A stretch of DNA of 64,000 bases from Gramella sp. KN1008. Lineage in GTDB: Bacteria > Bacteroidota > Bacteroidia > Flavobacteriales > Flavobacteriaceae. The DNA is taken from positions 372,001 to 436,000 of the forward strand of contig NZ_SJDV01000001.1 in the NCBI RefSeq assembly GCF_004332155.1, given 5' to 3'. The notes under the pieces are model-generated. The model saw only the letters and a list, made by a program, of their open reading frames with translations. It had not been told where the DNA came from and made no database searches. The stretch's first letter is position 1. Each line of letters starts with the position of its first letter. The position numbers and the translations under genes were made by a program. This document shows positions 1 through 8,180 of the stretch, one piece after another.

Positions 1-2
1 TC

Positions 3-1841
3 ACCAGATCCTTAAGTTTTGCTTTCAATGCCAGTAATAACAGGATCATTAGAAATTATATAGATGAAGAGGGGTTTGCCGATAACAGTATTGGTCTTTG
101 GAGCGACTTCTTCAATATAGGCGAGCCTAATCAGCATTATCAGACCCTGCAGGTGAATTATCAGGTTCCTTTCGAGAAGATTCCTGTAGTGCGTTTCATT
201 AAGGCGACATATTCCTATACCGGAGATTTCCAGTGGCAAAGAGGTTCACAGATTTTTGACCAGTTGGAAGGGATCCCGGATCTGGGTAACAGTGTTCAGA
301 ATTCCAATACCCACCAGATCAACGCTAATCTTAACATGCAGGACCTCTATAATTATGTGGGGCTGGTTGAGAAAAAGTCGGAGAATACAGGTAAGAGTAT
401 ACGAGAAAGAAGTCGTGGGGTTCCAACTCTTGGTCCACCATCTGAAGAGGATAACCAGGAGGATGAAAGTGAGCCCCGACAAAAAGCAAATAAAGGCTAT
501 AATACTTTTGTAAATATTGTTACCGGAGTCAAGAGTTTACAGGTCAATTATCGTAACAGCCGTGGAATATACCTTCCGGGTTATACCCAGAGTGTAGGCT
601 TTATGGGCACTTTCAGGCCTAGCGCCGCCTTTACTTTTGGGTTTCAGGATGAGATAAGATTTATGGCTGCCGAAAGAGGCTGGCTTACCCTTTATCAGAA
701 CTTTAACCAGCAATATAGTTCTGTAGAGAACGAACAGCTGGATGCCCAGGCTACACTGGATTTTCTGCCAGATCTAACCATAGAGCTTATCGGTAGAAAG
801 AACTATGCTGAAAATTATTCTGAAAATTATAAGGTGGATCCTGTGACGCTGGAATATCAGCCTCTCACACCTTACACTTATGGGAATTTCAATATTTCCA
901 CCATACTCATAAAAACAGCTTTCAACCAGTCAACCGAAACCAGTTCAGAGACCTTCCAGACCTTCAGGGAGAACAGGCTGGAGATCGCCAGAAGGTTAGC
1001 TGCAGAAAGAGGCCTTGATCCTAATGATGTTGGTGAAGATGGTTATCCAAGAGGGATCGGTAGATCGAATCAGGCGGTCCTGCTTCCGGCATTTATTTCG
1101 GCTTATTCCGGGAAAGATGCGGGTAGTGTGAAATTAGGTCCTTTCAGGGACACACCGTTGCCAAACTGGAATGTAAAATATACCGGCCTGATGAGGTTGG
1201 CCTGGTTCAGGGATAAATTCAGAAGGTTCTCGATAAATCATGGTTACAGATCAGATTATACACTCAACCAGTTCCAGACCAACCTGGATTATGATCCTGA
1301 AAATCCCGAAGAACTGAACCAGGCAGGTGATTTTAAGAATCCCATTCTTTATTCGAATGTGGTACTTACCGAACTCTTTACCCCATTGGCGCGTATAGAT
1401 TTTGAAACCAAAGGGAATATTCAGGTGCTTGCCCAGCTGGAAAAAGACCGATCACTGGCTTTTAGCTTTGATAATAATCTCTTAACTGAGTATAGCGGGA
1501 ACGAATATACTGTGGGGCTAGGTTACAGGCTGAAAGATCTTAAGATCGCAACCAGTCTTGGTGGCAGGAACCGAATCCTGAGCAGCGACCTTAATTTTAA
1601 GGCTGATGTTTCCTACCGGAAGAACCGTACAATAGTTCGTTATCTGGATCTTCAGAATAACCAGACCATCTCGGGTCAGGATATCTGGGCCATAAATTTT
1701 ACGGCAGATTACGGTCTGACACGAAACCTTACCGCGAGATTCTATTATGATCATAGTTTTTCAGAATATGCGGTTTCCACGGCATTTCCTCAAACCACTA
1801 TCAGGTCGGGAATCACTTTGATATATAATTTCGGAAATTAA
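3..1841 (+). CDS. sprA: Gliding motility / T9SS translocon protein SprA, C-terminal part
   Basis: The reading frame is open from base 3, so the gene begins upstream of the window; about 612 C-terminal residues are visible. SprA (Sov in Porphyromonas) is the very large outer-membrane barrel of the type IX secretion system and is needed for gliding. The visible part is rich in alternating aromatic/polar beta-strand sequence and ends in a terminal strand (LIYNFGN) typical of outer-membrane barrels. Assignment rests on this character and on downstream gene order: sprA, gcvH, a VanZ-like gene, tonB and remB lie together in gliding flavobacteria. Internal ATGs such as the one at 153 are not starts. 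Family call is firm from context; the N-terminal part cannot be checked. Confidence 0.88.
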   Translation, partial: TRSLSFAFNASNNRIIRNYIDEEGFADNSIGLWSDFFNIGEPNQHYQTLQVNYQVPFEKIPVVRFIKATYSYTGDFQWQRGSQIFDQLEGIPDLGNSVQNSNTHQINANLNMQDLYNYVGLVEKKSENTGKSIRERSRGVPTLGPPSEEDNQEDESEPRQKANKGYNTFVNIVTGVKSLQVNYRNSRGIYLPGYTQSVGFMGTFRPSAAFTFGFQDEIRFMAAERGWLTLYQNFNQQYSSVENEQLDAQATLDFLPDLTIELIGRKNYAENYSENYKVDPVTLEYQPLTPYTYGNFNISTILIKTAFNQSTETSSETFQTFRENRLEIARRLAAERGLDPNDVGEDGYPRGIGRSNQAVLLPAFISAYSGKDAGSVKLGPFRDTPLPNWNVKYTGLMRLAWFRDKFRRFSINHGYRSDYTLNQFQTNLDYDPENPEELNQAGDFKNPILYSNVVLTELFTPLARIDFETKGNIQVLAQLEKDRSLAFSFDNNLLTEYSGNEYTVGLGYRLKDLKIATSLGGRNRILSSDLNFKADVSYRKNRTIVRYLDLQNNQTISGQDIWAINFTADYGLTRNLTARFYYDHSFSEYAVSTAFPQTTIRSGITLIYNFGN

Positions 1842-1852
1842 CGGGGGCTTAT

Positions 1853-1882
1853 TTGAACAATTCCGCTAAAAAACTAACTTTG
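1853..1882 (+). promoter_or_regulatory. Bacteroidetes-type promoter of gcvH
   Basis: TTG at 1853-1855, a 19-base spacer and TAACTTTG at 1875-1882 match the known flavobacterial consensus (TTG, 17-23 bases, TAnnTTTG). Expected transcription start is around 1888, giving a short leader before the ATG at 1903. Confidence 0.7.
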
Positions 1883-1902
1883 CGGTCTTATAATACTATA
1901 CT

Positions 1903-2283
1903 ATGAACATTCCACAAGAACTAAAGTACACAAAAGACCACGAGTGGGTTAAGATTGAAGGTGATACCGCAACCATAGGAGTTACAGATTTTGCCCAGGG
2001 TGAGCTTGGGGATATCGTATATGTTGAGGTAGAAACACTTGATGAAACTCTTGAAAAAGAGGAAGTATTCGGAACCGTTGAAGCGGTAAAGACAGTGTCT
2101 GATCTTTACATGCCGGTGTCGGGTGAGATCATCGACTTTAACGATAGCCTTGAAGATGAACCCGAAAAAGTGAACAACGATCCTTATGGTGAAGGATGGA
2201 TGATAAAGGTGAAGCTTTCAGATGCTTCTGAAGTTGAAGGCCTGTTATCGGCAGATGAATATAAGGAAGTAATTGGTAGCTAA
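1903..2283 (+). CDS. gcvH: Glycine cleavage system H protein
   Basis: 126 residues, the usual family length. GcvH is the lipoyl carrier that shuttles the aminomethyl group between the P, T and L proteins of the glycine cleavage system. The lipoylation site is the lysine at residue 63 in [13 protein letters not shown], followed by the conserved MPVSGEI strand. It starts with ATG at 1903, just after a consensus promoter. The rest of the glycine cleavage genes are not here; the position directly after sprA is common in flavobacteria and need not imply shared function. It overlaps the next gene by 11 bases. Confidence 0.97.
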   Translation: MNIPQELKYTKDHEWVKIEGDTATIGVTDFAQGELGDIVYVEVETLDETLEKEEVFGTVEAVKTVSDLYMPVSGEIIDFNDSLEDEPEKVNNDPYGEGWMIKVKLSDASEVEGLLSADEYKEVIGS

Positions 2284-2683
2284 GATATTACTTCTTGCCG
2301 CGCTGCTCTATACTAGTGCCATTACCTACTTTTCTCTTATTGTAATGGACTTTAAGGTAAGTGTTGCCGGCTTTGATCCTACAGACAAAATGCTCCATGC
2401 CGGAGCATATTTGTTTTTAGCCTTCTTGTGGAAGAGTTATCTGGTGTTACAAAAACCTGATTTTAAGAGGTATACATCTAATTTGTTGTGGGTGGCATTC
2501 GCCTGTTTTGTATTTGGTATGTTAATTGAGGTCTTGCAGGGAGCCCTAACCAGTTACAGAACGCCCGATTGGTGGGATGTTCTGGCCAATTCTACTGGTA
2601 TAGTACTGGCTGTTTTGCTTTTTATGGTCATGGCGCCGACAGTGAAAAGATTAAAACAGAAAGTTTCCAAGCTAAATTATTAG
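2273..2683 (+). CDS. VanZ-like family membrane protein
   Basis: 136 residues with about four hydrophobic segments and the family's short polar motifs (DKMLHAGAY near residue 40, then IEVLQG and [11 protein letters not shown]), which match the VanZ-like domain. VanZ confers low-level teicoplanin resistance in enterococci, but most family members have no known role. The start used is a TTG at 2273 overlapping the end of gcvH; an ATG at 2345 would remove the first membrane helix, so the TTG is preferred. It is translationally coupled to gcvH. Confidence 0.85.
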   Translation: MVAKILLLAALLYTSAITYFSLIVMDFKVSVAGFDPTDKMLHAGAYLFLAFLWKSYLVLQKPDFKRYTSNLLWVAFACFVFGMLIEVLQGALTSYRTPDWWDVLANSTGIVLAVLLFMVMAPTVKRLKQKVSKLNY

Positions 2684-2719
2684 CCTGATTAACTAATCTT
2701 ATTATGAAATGAGCCGTTG

Positions 2720-2748
2720 TTGGCATTTCATTATACTGTCAATATTTG
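2720..2748 (+). promoter_or_regulatory. Probable promoter of the first tonB gene
   Basis: TTG at 2720-2722, an 18-base spacer and AATATTTG at 2741-2748, one mismatch from TAnnTTTG, lie 40 bases before the ATG at 2788. Confidence 0.45.
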
Positions 2749-2787
2749 CGGCAATTGCATCTGTAAGATTTAAAACCATCGCATCAG

Positions 2788-3501
2788 ATGAAACCCAAGA
2801 AAAACCCGAAAGCCGACCTTCGTCGGCGATGGGTCCTGTTTCTCCAGATCGGACTCATTCTAGTACTTTTTTTGACCCTTCAGGCCTTCCAGTGGAAGAC
2901 CTATGATAATCAGGAAATACTCAATCCTGATTTTATTTATGATGATATTGTAGAAGAAACACCTCCGGTAACGGTGCTTCCGGAAATTCCAACCCCTCCA
3001 AAACCAGTGGTCCATATTATAAAGGAGGTCCCGGATGATAAGAAGATAGAAGAAGATGATGTCGCACCTACCGAGATCGATCTGAACGATCTGGTAAAAC
3101 CCTCAGAAATTGAGGAGCCGGAAGATATTGAGGAGCCGGTGGATATTCCTTTTGAATTTATCGAAGATGTGCCCGTTTTTCCGGGTTGTGAAGGTTTTTC
3201 TGATAATAAGGACAGGAAAAAATGTATGAGCTCTGGGATAAACCAGTTTGTAAGGAAGGAATTCAATACAGGGTTAGGCGAAAAATTAGGTCTTAGTGGT
3301 ACGAATCTTGTGGTTATTATGTTCGTGGTGAACATGAAGGGGGAAGTGGAGCAGATCAGGACCCGGGCTCCCCACCCAGGGCTTGAAAAAGAAGCTGAGC
3401 GAGTAATCAAATTATTGCCTGTTATGCAACCCGGGAAACAAAGAGGAAAACCGGTGCCGGTTTCTTTTGTGATCCCAATTCGATTCAAAGTTCAGGACTG
3501 A
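2788..3501 (+). CDS. Energy transducer TonB (copy 1)
   Basis: 237 residues. TonB links the inner-membrane ExbB/ExbD motor to outer-membrane receptors. Layout: basic N-terminus MKPKKNPKADLRRR, one membrane helix at about 15-33, an acidic and proline-containing periplasmic linker (about 55-125), then a TonB C-terminal domain (about 126-237). The C-domain opens with VFPGC and has cysteines at 134 and 146, then the RAPHPGLEKEA and PGKQRGKPV motifs. The next gene is a close paralogue with the same N-terminus and C-domain, so this is a tandem duplication. Which receptors it serves cannot be told; no exbBD is in the window. Confidence 0.9.
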   Translation: MKPKKNPKADLRRRWVLFLQIGLILVLFLTLQAFQWKTYDNQEILNPDFIYDDIVEETPPVTVLPEIPTPPKPVVHIIKEVPDDKKIEEDDVAPTEIDLNDLVKPSEIEEPEDIEEPVDIPFEFIEDVPVFPGCEGFSDNKDRKKCMSSGINQFVRKEFNTGLGEKLGLSGTNLVVIMFVVNMKGEVEQIRTRAPHPGLEKEAERVIKLLPVMQPGKQRGKPVPVSFVIPIRFKVQD

Positions 3502-3579
3502 GAATGACCGCTTTATAAAAATACTGAGCTTTTAATCACTGATTATCGCAGATAAATTTAATTTTTTAGAAAAAATCTT

Positions 3580-3587
3580 TATTTTAG
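3580..3587 (+). promoter_or_regulatory. Possible -7 element upstream of tonB copy 2
   Basis: TATTTTAG differs from TAnnTTTG at one base and lies 25 bases before the ATG at 3612. No clear TTG box is at the right distance. Confidence 0.25.
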
Positions 3588-3611
3588 CAACCCTTAACAA
3601 TATTACGCATT

Positions 3612-4334
3612 ATGGAACCGAAGAAAAACCCAAAAGCTGACTTGACGAGAAATAGTGTTCTCTTTTTGCAGCTTGGTCTTATCGTAGTTCTGTTTCTTAC
3701 CTGGCAGGCAATTGAGTGGAAGACTTATGATCCTGAGCAGATAGATATAGGACAAGTAAACATGGACGCTCTTGATGAAGAGGATGTGCCAATTACTGAA
3801 ATGCAAAACACTCCGCCACCACCGCCGCCACCACCACCGGCACCAGAAGTGATCGAGGTAGTGGAAGATGAAGAAGAAGTAGAAGAGGACGAAATTCAGT
3901 CTACCGAAACCAATCTGGACGAGATCGTTGAGGTGGAAGAGGTTGTTGAGGCTCCTGTAGAAGAGGAGGTAGAAGACGTTCCGTTTGCGGTTATTGAGGA
4001 TGTGCCAATCTTCCCTGGTTGTGAGAACAAAAGAAACAACGACGAGCGTAAGAAATGTATGAGTGAAAAGATCAGTGCGTATGTGAATAAGGAATTCGAT
4101 ACCGATCTTGGTGCTGAACTTGGTCTTACAGGAATTAACAGGGTAATTGTACAGTTCAGAATTGATGAAAAAGGTAATATTGGTCAGGTGAGAGCACGTG
4201 CTCCGCACCCAAGACTTGAGCAGGAAGCTGCGAGGGTTATCAACAGTCTGCCTAAGATGAAGCCAGGTAAGCAGCGTGGTAAACCGGTTGGGGTAATGTA
4301 CTCTCTTCCTATCGCCTTTAAGGTTCAGGATTAA
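3612..4334 (+). CDS. Energy transducer TonB (copy 2)
   Basis: 240 residues, colinear with the preceding tonB. N-terminus MEPKKNPKADLTR, membrane helix at about 15-33, then a polyproline run (about 68-77) and a strongly acidic Glu/Asp/Val linker (about 80-128), longer and more acidic than in copy 1. The C-terminal TonB domain starts near residue 130 with IFPGC and carries cysteines at 137 and 149, plus RAPHPRLEQEA and PGKQRGKPV. The different linker suggests reach or partner specialisation after duplication (inference). A strong rho-independent terminator follows, ending the sprA-tonB block. Confidence 0.93.
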   Translation: MEPKKNPKADLTRNSVLFLQLGLIVVLFLTWQAIEWKTYDPEQIDIGQVNMDALDEEDVPITEMQNTPPPPPPPPPAPEVIEVVEDEEEVEEDEIQSTETNLDEIVEVEEVVEAPVEEEVEDVPFAVIEDVPIFPGCENKRNNDERKKCMSEKISAYVNKEFDTDLGAELGLTGINRVIVQFRIDEKGNIGQVRARAPHPRLEQEAARVINSLPKMKPGKQRGKPVGVMYSLPIAFKVQD

Positions 4335-4357
4335 TATTTCTTATAAAGATATTTTCA

Positions 4358-4387
4358 AATCCCGGCATTGGCCGGGATTTTTTATTT
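4358..4387 (+). terminator. Rho-independent terminator after tonB copy 2
   Basis: A 9-bp perfect stem (AATCCCGGC/GCCGGGATT) with loop ATTG at 4358-4379, followed by a T-rich run. It separates tonB from remB. Confidence 0.85.
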
Positions 4388-4451
4388 TATGTAAATTGCC
4401 TGCTGGAAAAAATGTATATTACATTCATCAAACAATAGGCCCCCTAAGCGT

Positions 4452-6569
4452 ATGAAGTATAGTTTACTTCTTCCTTTATTATTTTTAAGTTTCCAGTTAA
4501 CCGCCCAGGATGCCAATATATCTTCGGAAGTCTATCCTGAATTTAAAGATTGCGGCGATGTTGAGTACAGTCGTCAGGCAGATTGCTTCAATAGTACTCT
4601 TATCACATTTATCAATGCTAATTTTGAATTGCCCGAAATAGTCCGTCAGGAAAATTACACAGGGCAGTTAACCATCATTTTTGAAGTTGACGAAGAAGGT
4701 AAGTTTCAGCTTATCTATCTTGATGCTGCTTACGATGAGTTAAAAGACGAAATAAGACGTGTATTTGAATTGCTCCCGGTTATAAGTCCTGCTACCTATA
4801 ATGGAAGACCCATTCATATGCAATTCAAGTTACCATTAAGGATTCCACTCAATAGAAATGTAGTAGTTGAGGAGATAGATGAGGCTGATGAGATAGAGCT
4901 TAAAACCGAAGAAGAGGAGGTTGAAAGCCTAAGCTATCTTGATGAATATGATAGCATACAATCTGATGATTTTAGGAGTCCGCGTTATAGCAGTGAAATA
5001 AACATCCCGCTTTCCCATGAATTCTATAGCAGGTTCGATGCGGAATTTAACAGGATAGGGACCAATACACATTCAGCTTCAAAACCACTAAGGTTTGCTG
5101 AAGTAAATCCGTATTACGACTTTAAGTCTCATCGTGACGAGATGTTGCAAGACAGAACTACCTGGGCTGGAAGAAAATTATGGAATGAACATCTGGTAAG
5201 GTTTCAGACCGAGGATTACTGGTTTACCTTAGATGCAGGTTTTGATCTTCAGATCGGAAAAGATTTTGAACAGCAGGATCATGAGTTCACTTATAATAAC
5301 GGAAGGGAATTCATAGTGCAGGGAGGGCTCGGTGAAAAGTTCAATTTCTATTCGGTAATATATGAGAGTCAGGGCAGGTTCGCCGAATATTATAATCGTT
5401 ATGCTGAATCCATAAGGCCTGCTGGTGGTGATCCTGCCATAGTGCCTGGGCGGGGGATCGCAAAGACATTTATGGATGAGGGTTATGATTATCCCGTGGC
5501 CGAAGGTTATCTTTCTTTTACACCGGCCGATTTCCTGAATATCCAGTTTGGACACGGAGACAATTTCATTGGTGATGGATACAGGTCATTGCTTTTGAGT
5601 GATAATCCTACACCTTATCCTTATCTTAAGCTGAATACCAGTTTCTGGAAGATTAAATATACCAATACCTGGATGTCATTGCGGGACGTTAGACCGGCAG
5701 TTGTAAATAGTGGTTCTTTCAGGACAAAATATATAGCAAACCATTATTTGAGCTGGAATGTTACCAAGCGTCTCAATCTTGGATTCTTCGAATCGGTGAT
5801 GTGGGAAAATGATAATGATCGTGGTTTCGATATTAATTATCTGAATCCTGTAATCTTTTATCGGGCTATAGAATTTGCAACCGGGGCTGACGGTGGTAAT
5901 GCCATAATAGGTCTTACGGGAAAATATAAATTCTCCAATAAGATGTATACCTATGGCCAGTGGCTTATTGACGAATTCTCTTCAACCGATGTATTTGGTG
6001 GTGAAGGTAGCTGGAAAAATAAACTTGGGTTTCAGCTGGGATTGAAATATTTTGATGCCTTCAATGTGGAAAACCTTTATTTGCAGGCGGAATATAATCA
6101 GGTGAGGCCGTACACTTATTCCCATAACTCCATAACTCTTAATTACGGGCACAACAACCAGTCAATGGCTCATCTTTGGGGAGCTAATTTCAGGGAATTT
6201 ATAGGGATCGCCAGATATAAATATGATCGATGGTACGGGAATGCCAAATTTATTTATGGTAAACGCGGTTTCGATTTTAGCAATTTTGGATCTAAATCCA
6301 ATTACGGGCAGAATATTTACCGAACCGAAGTGGACCGGCCTCTGGAGACAGGTGTAGAGATCGGGCAGGGGAATACTACCAATTCATTATACAGTGAGCT
6401 GGAAGCGGGTTATATAGTAAATCCAACCACCAATTTAAAGTTGTTTGCCAGCTTCATTTATAGGGATTTCAATCCTCAGGTCAATACCCCGGCTAATTTT
6501 GAAAATTCCACCGTATGGGTGAACTTTGGATTACGCACTGATATCTTTAACTGGTATTTTGATTATTAG
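4452..6569 (+). CDS. remB: RemB-like gliding motility outer-membrane protein with an N-terminal TonB-type module
   Basis: 705 residues. A signal peptide (about 1-18, cleaved after LTAQ) is followed by a domain at about 25-135 resembling the C-terminal domain of the two TonB proteins just upstream: YPEFKDC, a second cysteine (34 and 45), then GQLTIIFEVDEEGKF and a closing PLRIPL strand. An acidic linker (about 138-175) leads to a large beta-rich region to the C-terminus resembling Wzi/capsule-assembly-type outer-membrane barrels. RemB of Flavobacterium johnsoniae, needed for full gliding and spreading, lies a few genes after sprA, matching this position. The call rests on that synteny plus architecture; a Wzi-type surface-polysaccharide role is the alternative. 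Confidence 0.75.
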   Translation: MKYSLLLPLLFLSFQLTAQDANISSEVYPEFKDCGDVEYSRQADCFNSTLITFINANFELPEIVRQENYTGQLTIIFEVDEEGKFQLIYLDAAYDELKDEIRRVFELLPVISPATYNGRPIHMQFKLPLRIPLNRNVVVEEIDEADEIELKTEEEEVESLSYLDEYDSIQSDDFRSPRYSSEINIPLSHEFYSRFDAEFNRIGTNTHSASKPLRFAEVNPYYDFKSHRDEMLQDRTTWAGRKLWNEHLVRFQTEDYWFTLDAGFDLQIGKDFEQQDHEFTYNNGREFIVQGGLGEKFNFYSVIYESQGRFAEYYNRYAESIRPAGGDPAIVPGRGIAKTFMDEGYDYPVAEGYLSFTPADFLNIQFGHGDNFIGDGYRSLLLSDNPTPYPYLKLNTSFWKIKYTNTWMSLRDVRPAVVNSGSFRTKYIANHYLSWNVTKRLNLGFFESVMWENDNDRGFDINYLNPVIFYRAIEFATGADGGNAIIGLTGKYKFSNKMYTYGQWLIDEFSSTDVFGGEGSWKNKLGFQLGLKYFDAFNVENLYLQAEYNQVRPYTYSHNSITLNYGHNNQSMAHLWGANFREFIGIARYKYDRWYGNAKFIYGKRGFDFSNFGSKSNYGQNIYRTEVDRPLETGVEIGQGNTTNSLYSELEAGYIVNPTTNLKLFASFIYRDFNPQVNTPANFENSTVWVNFGLRTDIFNWYFDY

Positions 6570-6605
6570 GATTTTTGAGCCTTGAAAATTAACATATTAC
6601 CTTTC

Positions 6606-6635
6606 TTGCTAAAACCTAATTAAGGAGTATCTTTG
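6606..6635 (+). promoter_or_regulatory. Bacteroidetes-type promoter of the cytochrome oxidase cluster
   Basis: TTG at 6606-6608, a 19-base spacer and TATCTTTG at 6628-6635 match the consensus exactly. The -7 element covers the TTG at 6633, so that codon should not be in the mRNA and the cyoE start must lie downstream. Confidence 0.7.
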
Positions 6636-6656
6636 CGCCAGTTAAAAAATAGCTTT

Positions 6657-7559
6657 TTGAGCAACACTCGCGTACATAGTTCCGGCGCTTCAATCCTGTC
6701 AGATTTTAAGGAAATAACCAAGATGAGACTCGCGATCAGTGTAGTCTTTTCATCGGTAGCAGGCTACTTTCTGGGAGCCGACAATATCGATTTTGTGATA
6801 GTGACCTTGCTGGCTATAGGAGGTTATCTTATGGTTGGAGCTTCCAATGCCTATAATCAGATCATTGAGCGTAATCTTGATGCCTTGATGGATCGTACCA
6901 GGAACCGTCCACTTCCTGCGGGAAGAATGTCGGTGCCCGTGGCCTTTAGCATTGCGAGTGTCTTTACTGTAGTGGGACTTATTGTATTATATGTGATAAA
7001 TCCCAAGACTGCAATGTTTGGGGCGATAAGTATCTTTTTATATGTGAGTATTTATACGCCACTTAAGACAAAAACGCCATTGTCGGTCTTTGTAGGGGCT
7101 TTCCCGGGAGCCATCCCATTCATGCTGGGTTGGGTAGCGGCCACAGGTAAGTTCAGTATTGAACCCGGTACCTTATTCATGATACAGTTCTTCTGGCAGT
7201 TCCCTCACTTCTGGGCTATTAGCTGGTGGTTGTATGAGGACTATAAAAAGGGTGGTTTCTTTATGTTGCCTACGGGAAAACGTGATCGCGGAACGGCAAT
7301 ACAGATCATACTCTATACGTGTTGGACCATTCTGGTGTCACTTATCCCTGTTTTCGGGGTCACTGGAAAGTTGTTTTTAACTCCTGTCTCCGGGGTGATC
7401 ATTTTGATTCTGGGGCTGGGAATGCTTTATTATGCGGTGAGATTATTTCAGCAACGAACAGCTGAAGCTGCTAAACAATTAATGTTCGCAAGTGTTTCTT
7501 ATATCACGCTGCTTCAAATAGTATATGTACTGGATAAATTTATAAGACAATGGATTTAA
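6657..7559 (+). CDS. cyoE: Protohaem IX farnesyltransferase (haem O synthase)
   Basis: About 300 residues, a UbiA-superfamily prenyltransferase that farnesylates haem B to haem O for haem-copper oxidases. The first Asp-rich motif is seen in NAYNQIIERNLDALMDRTRNRP, and the second region in YEDYKKGGFFMLP. About eight or nine hydrophobic helices. The longest frame opens at a TTG at 6633 that sits inside the -7 promoter element, so I prefer the next in-frame TTG at 6657 (SNTRVHSSGAS); no ATG occurs before the conserved SDFKEITKMRL start of the domain. The stop overlaps the next gene by 10 bases, so translation is coupled with the oxidase subunit. Confidence 0.93.
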   Translation: MSNTRVHSSGASILSDFKEITKMRLAISVVFSSVAGYFLGADNIDFVIVTLLAIGGYLMVGASNAYNQIIERNLDALMDRTRNRPLPAGRMSVPVAFSIASVFTVVGLIVLYVINPKTAMFGAISIFLYVSIYTPLKTKTPLSVFVGAFPGAIPFMLGWVAATGKFSIEPGTLFMIQFFWQFPHFWAISWWLYEDYKKGGFFMLPTGKRDRGTAIQIILYTCWTILVSLIPVFGVTGKLFLTPVSGVIILILGLGMLYYAVRLFQQRTAEAAKQLMFASVSYITLLQIVYVLDKFIRQWI

Positions 7560-8131
7560 CTCAAGGATCTAACGAAAAAAAACATGGCAGAGCAAAAAAA
7601 ATGATGCTCTGGTTCGGGATTATAAGTATGGCAATGACCTTCGCGGGACTTACCAGTGCTTATGTAGTAAGTAAGAACAGGCCCGACTGGCTTACAGATT
7701 TCCAGTTACCACTATCCTTTTTGTGGAGTACGCTTGTTATCATCGCCAGCAGTGGTACCCTGCTGTTAAGCAAGCAGAGTATTAAAGCAGGAAACAGGAA
7801 AAATGCAACCGCTTTTCTTATAGGTACGCTTATCCTGGCGATCCTGTTCGTGGTATTTCAGTACTACAGTTTTTCAGAGATCATTCAGCAGGGTTATTAC
7901 TTTACGGGAAGCGAAAGTACCATCACCACTTCGTTCATTTATGTGCTGGTTTTGGTCCACCTGGCCCACCTTGCCATAGGTATAATAGTGCTTTTGGTAT
8001 TAATTTATAACCATTTTAAACAACGATACCATAAGGGGCAAATGCTTGGATTCGAGCTGGGTGCGACTTTCTGGCACTTCGTGGATATCCTCTGGTTATA
8101 CCTGATTTTCTTTTTATATTTCTTTAGATAA
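7550..8131 (+). CDS. Cytochrome c oxidase subunit III family protein (short form)
   Basis: 193 residues, five predicted membrane helices: MLWFGIISMAMTFAGLTSAYVV near the N-terminus, then segments near 60, 90, 130 and 170, with the late motif FWHFVDILWLYLIFFLYF typical of haem-copper oxidase subunit III. It lacks the first two helices of seven-helix forms. It overlaps cyoE and precedes a second, longer subunit III gene; the two are only distantly similar, so this looks like an old paralogue pair rather than a recent duplication. Confidence 0.88.
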   Translation: MDLTQGSNEKKHGRAKKMMLWFGIISMAMTFAGLTSAYVVSKNRPDWLTDFQLPLSFLWSTLVIIASSGTLLLSKQSIKAGNRKNATAFLIGTLILAILFVVFQYYSFSEIIQQGYYFTGSESTITTSFIYVLVLVHLAHLAIGIIVLLVLIYNHFKQRYHKGQMLGFELGATFWHFVDILWLYLIFFLYFFR

Positions 8132-8141
8132 TAAAATTACT

Positions 8142-8149
8142 TATTTTTG
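8142..8149 (+). promoter_or_regulatory. -7 element upstream of the long subunit III gene
   Basis: TATTTTTG matches TAnnTTTG and lies 31 bases before the ATG at 8181. No TTG is found at the proper distance, so an internal promoter is only possible. Confidence 0.35.
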
Positions 8150-8180
8150 CACATCCTTTAATTAACATTAAAACACTTCT

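Noticed and set aside
2709..2906. Frame overlapping the tonB copy 1 start
   Set aside because: The tonB frame has the conserved N-terminus and membrane helix; this alternative has no homology cues and ends inside tonB.
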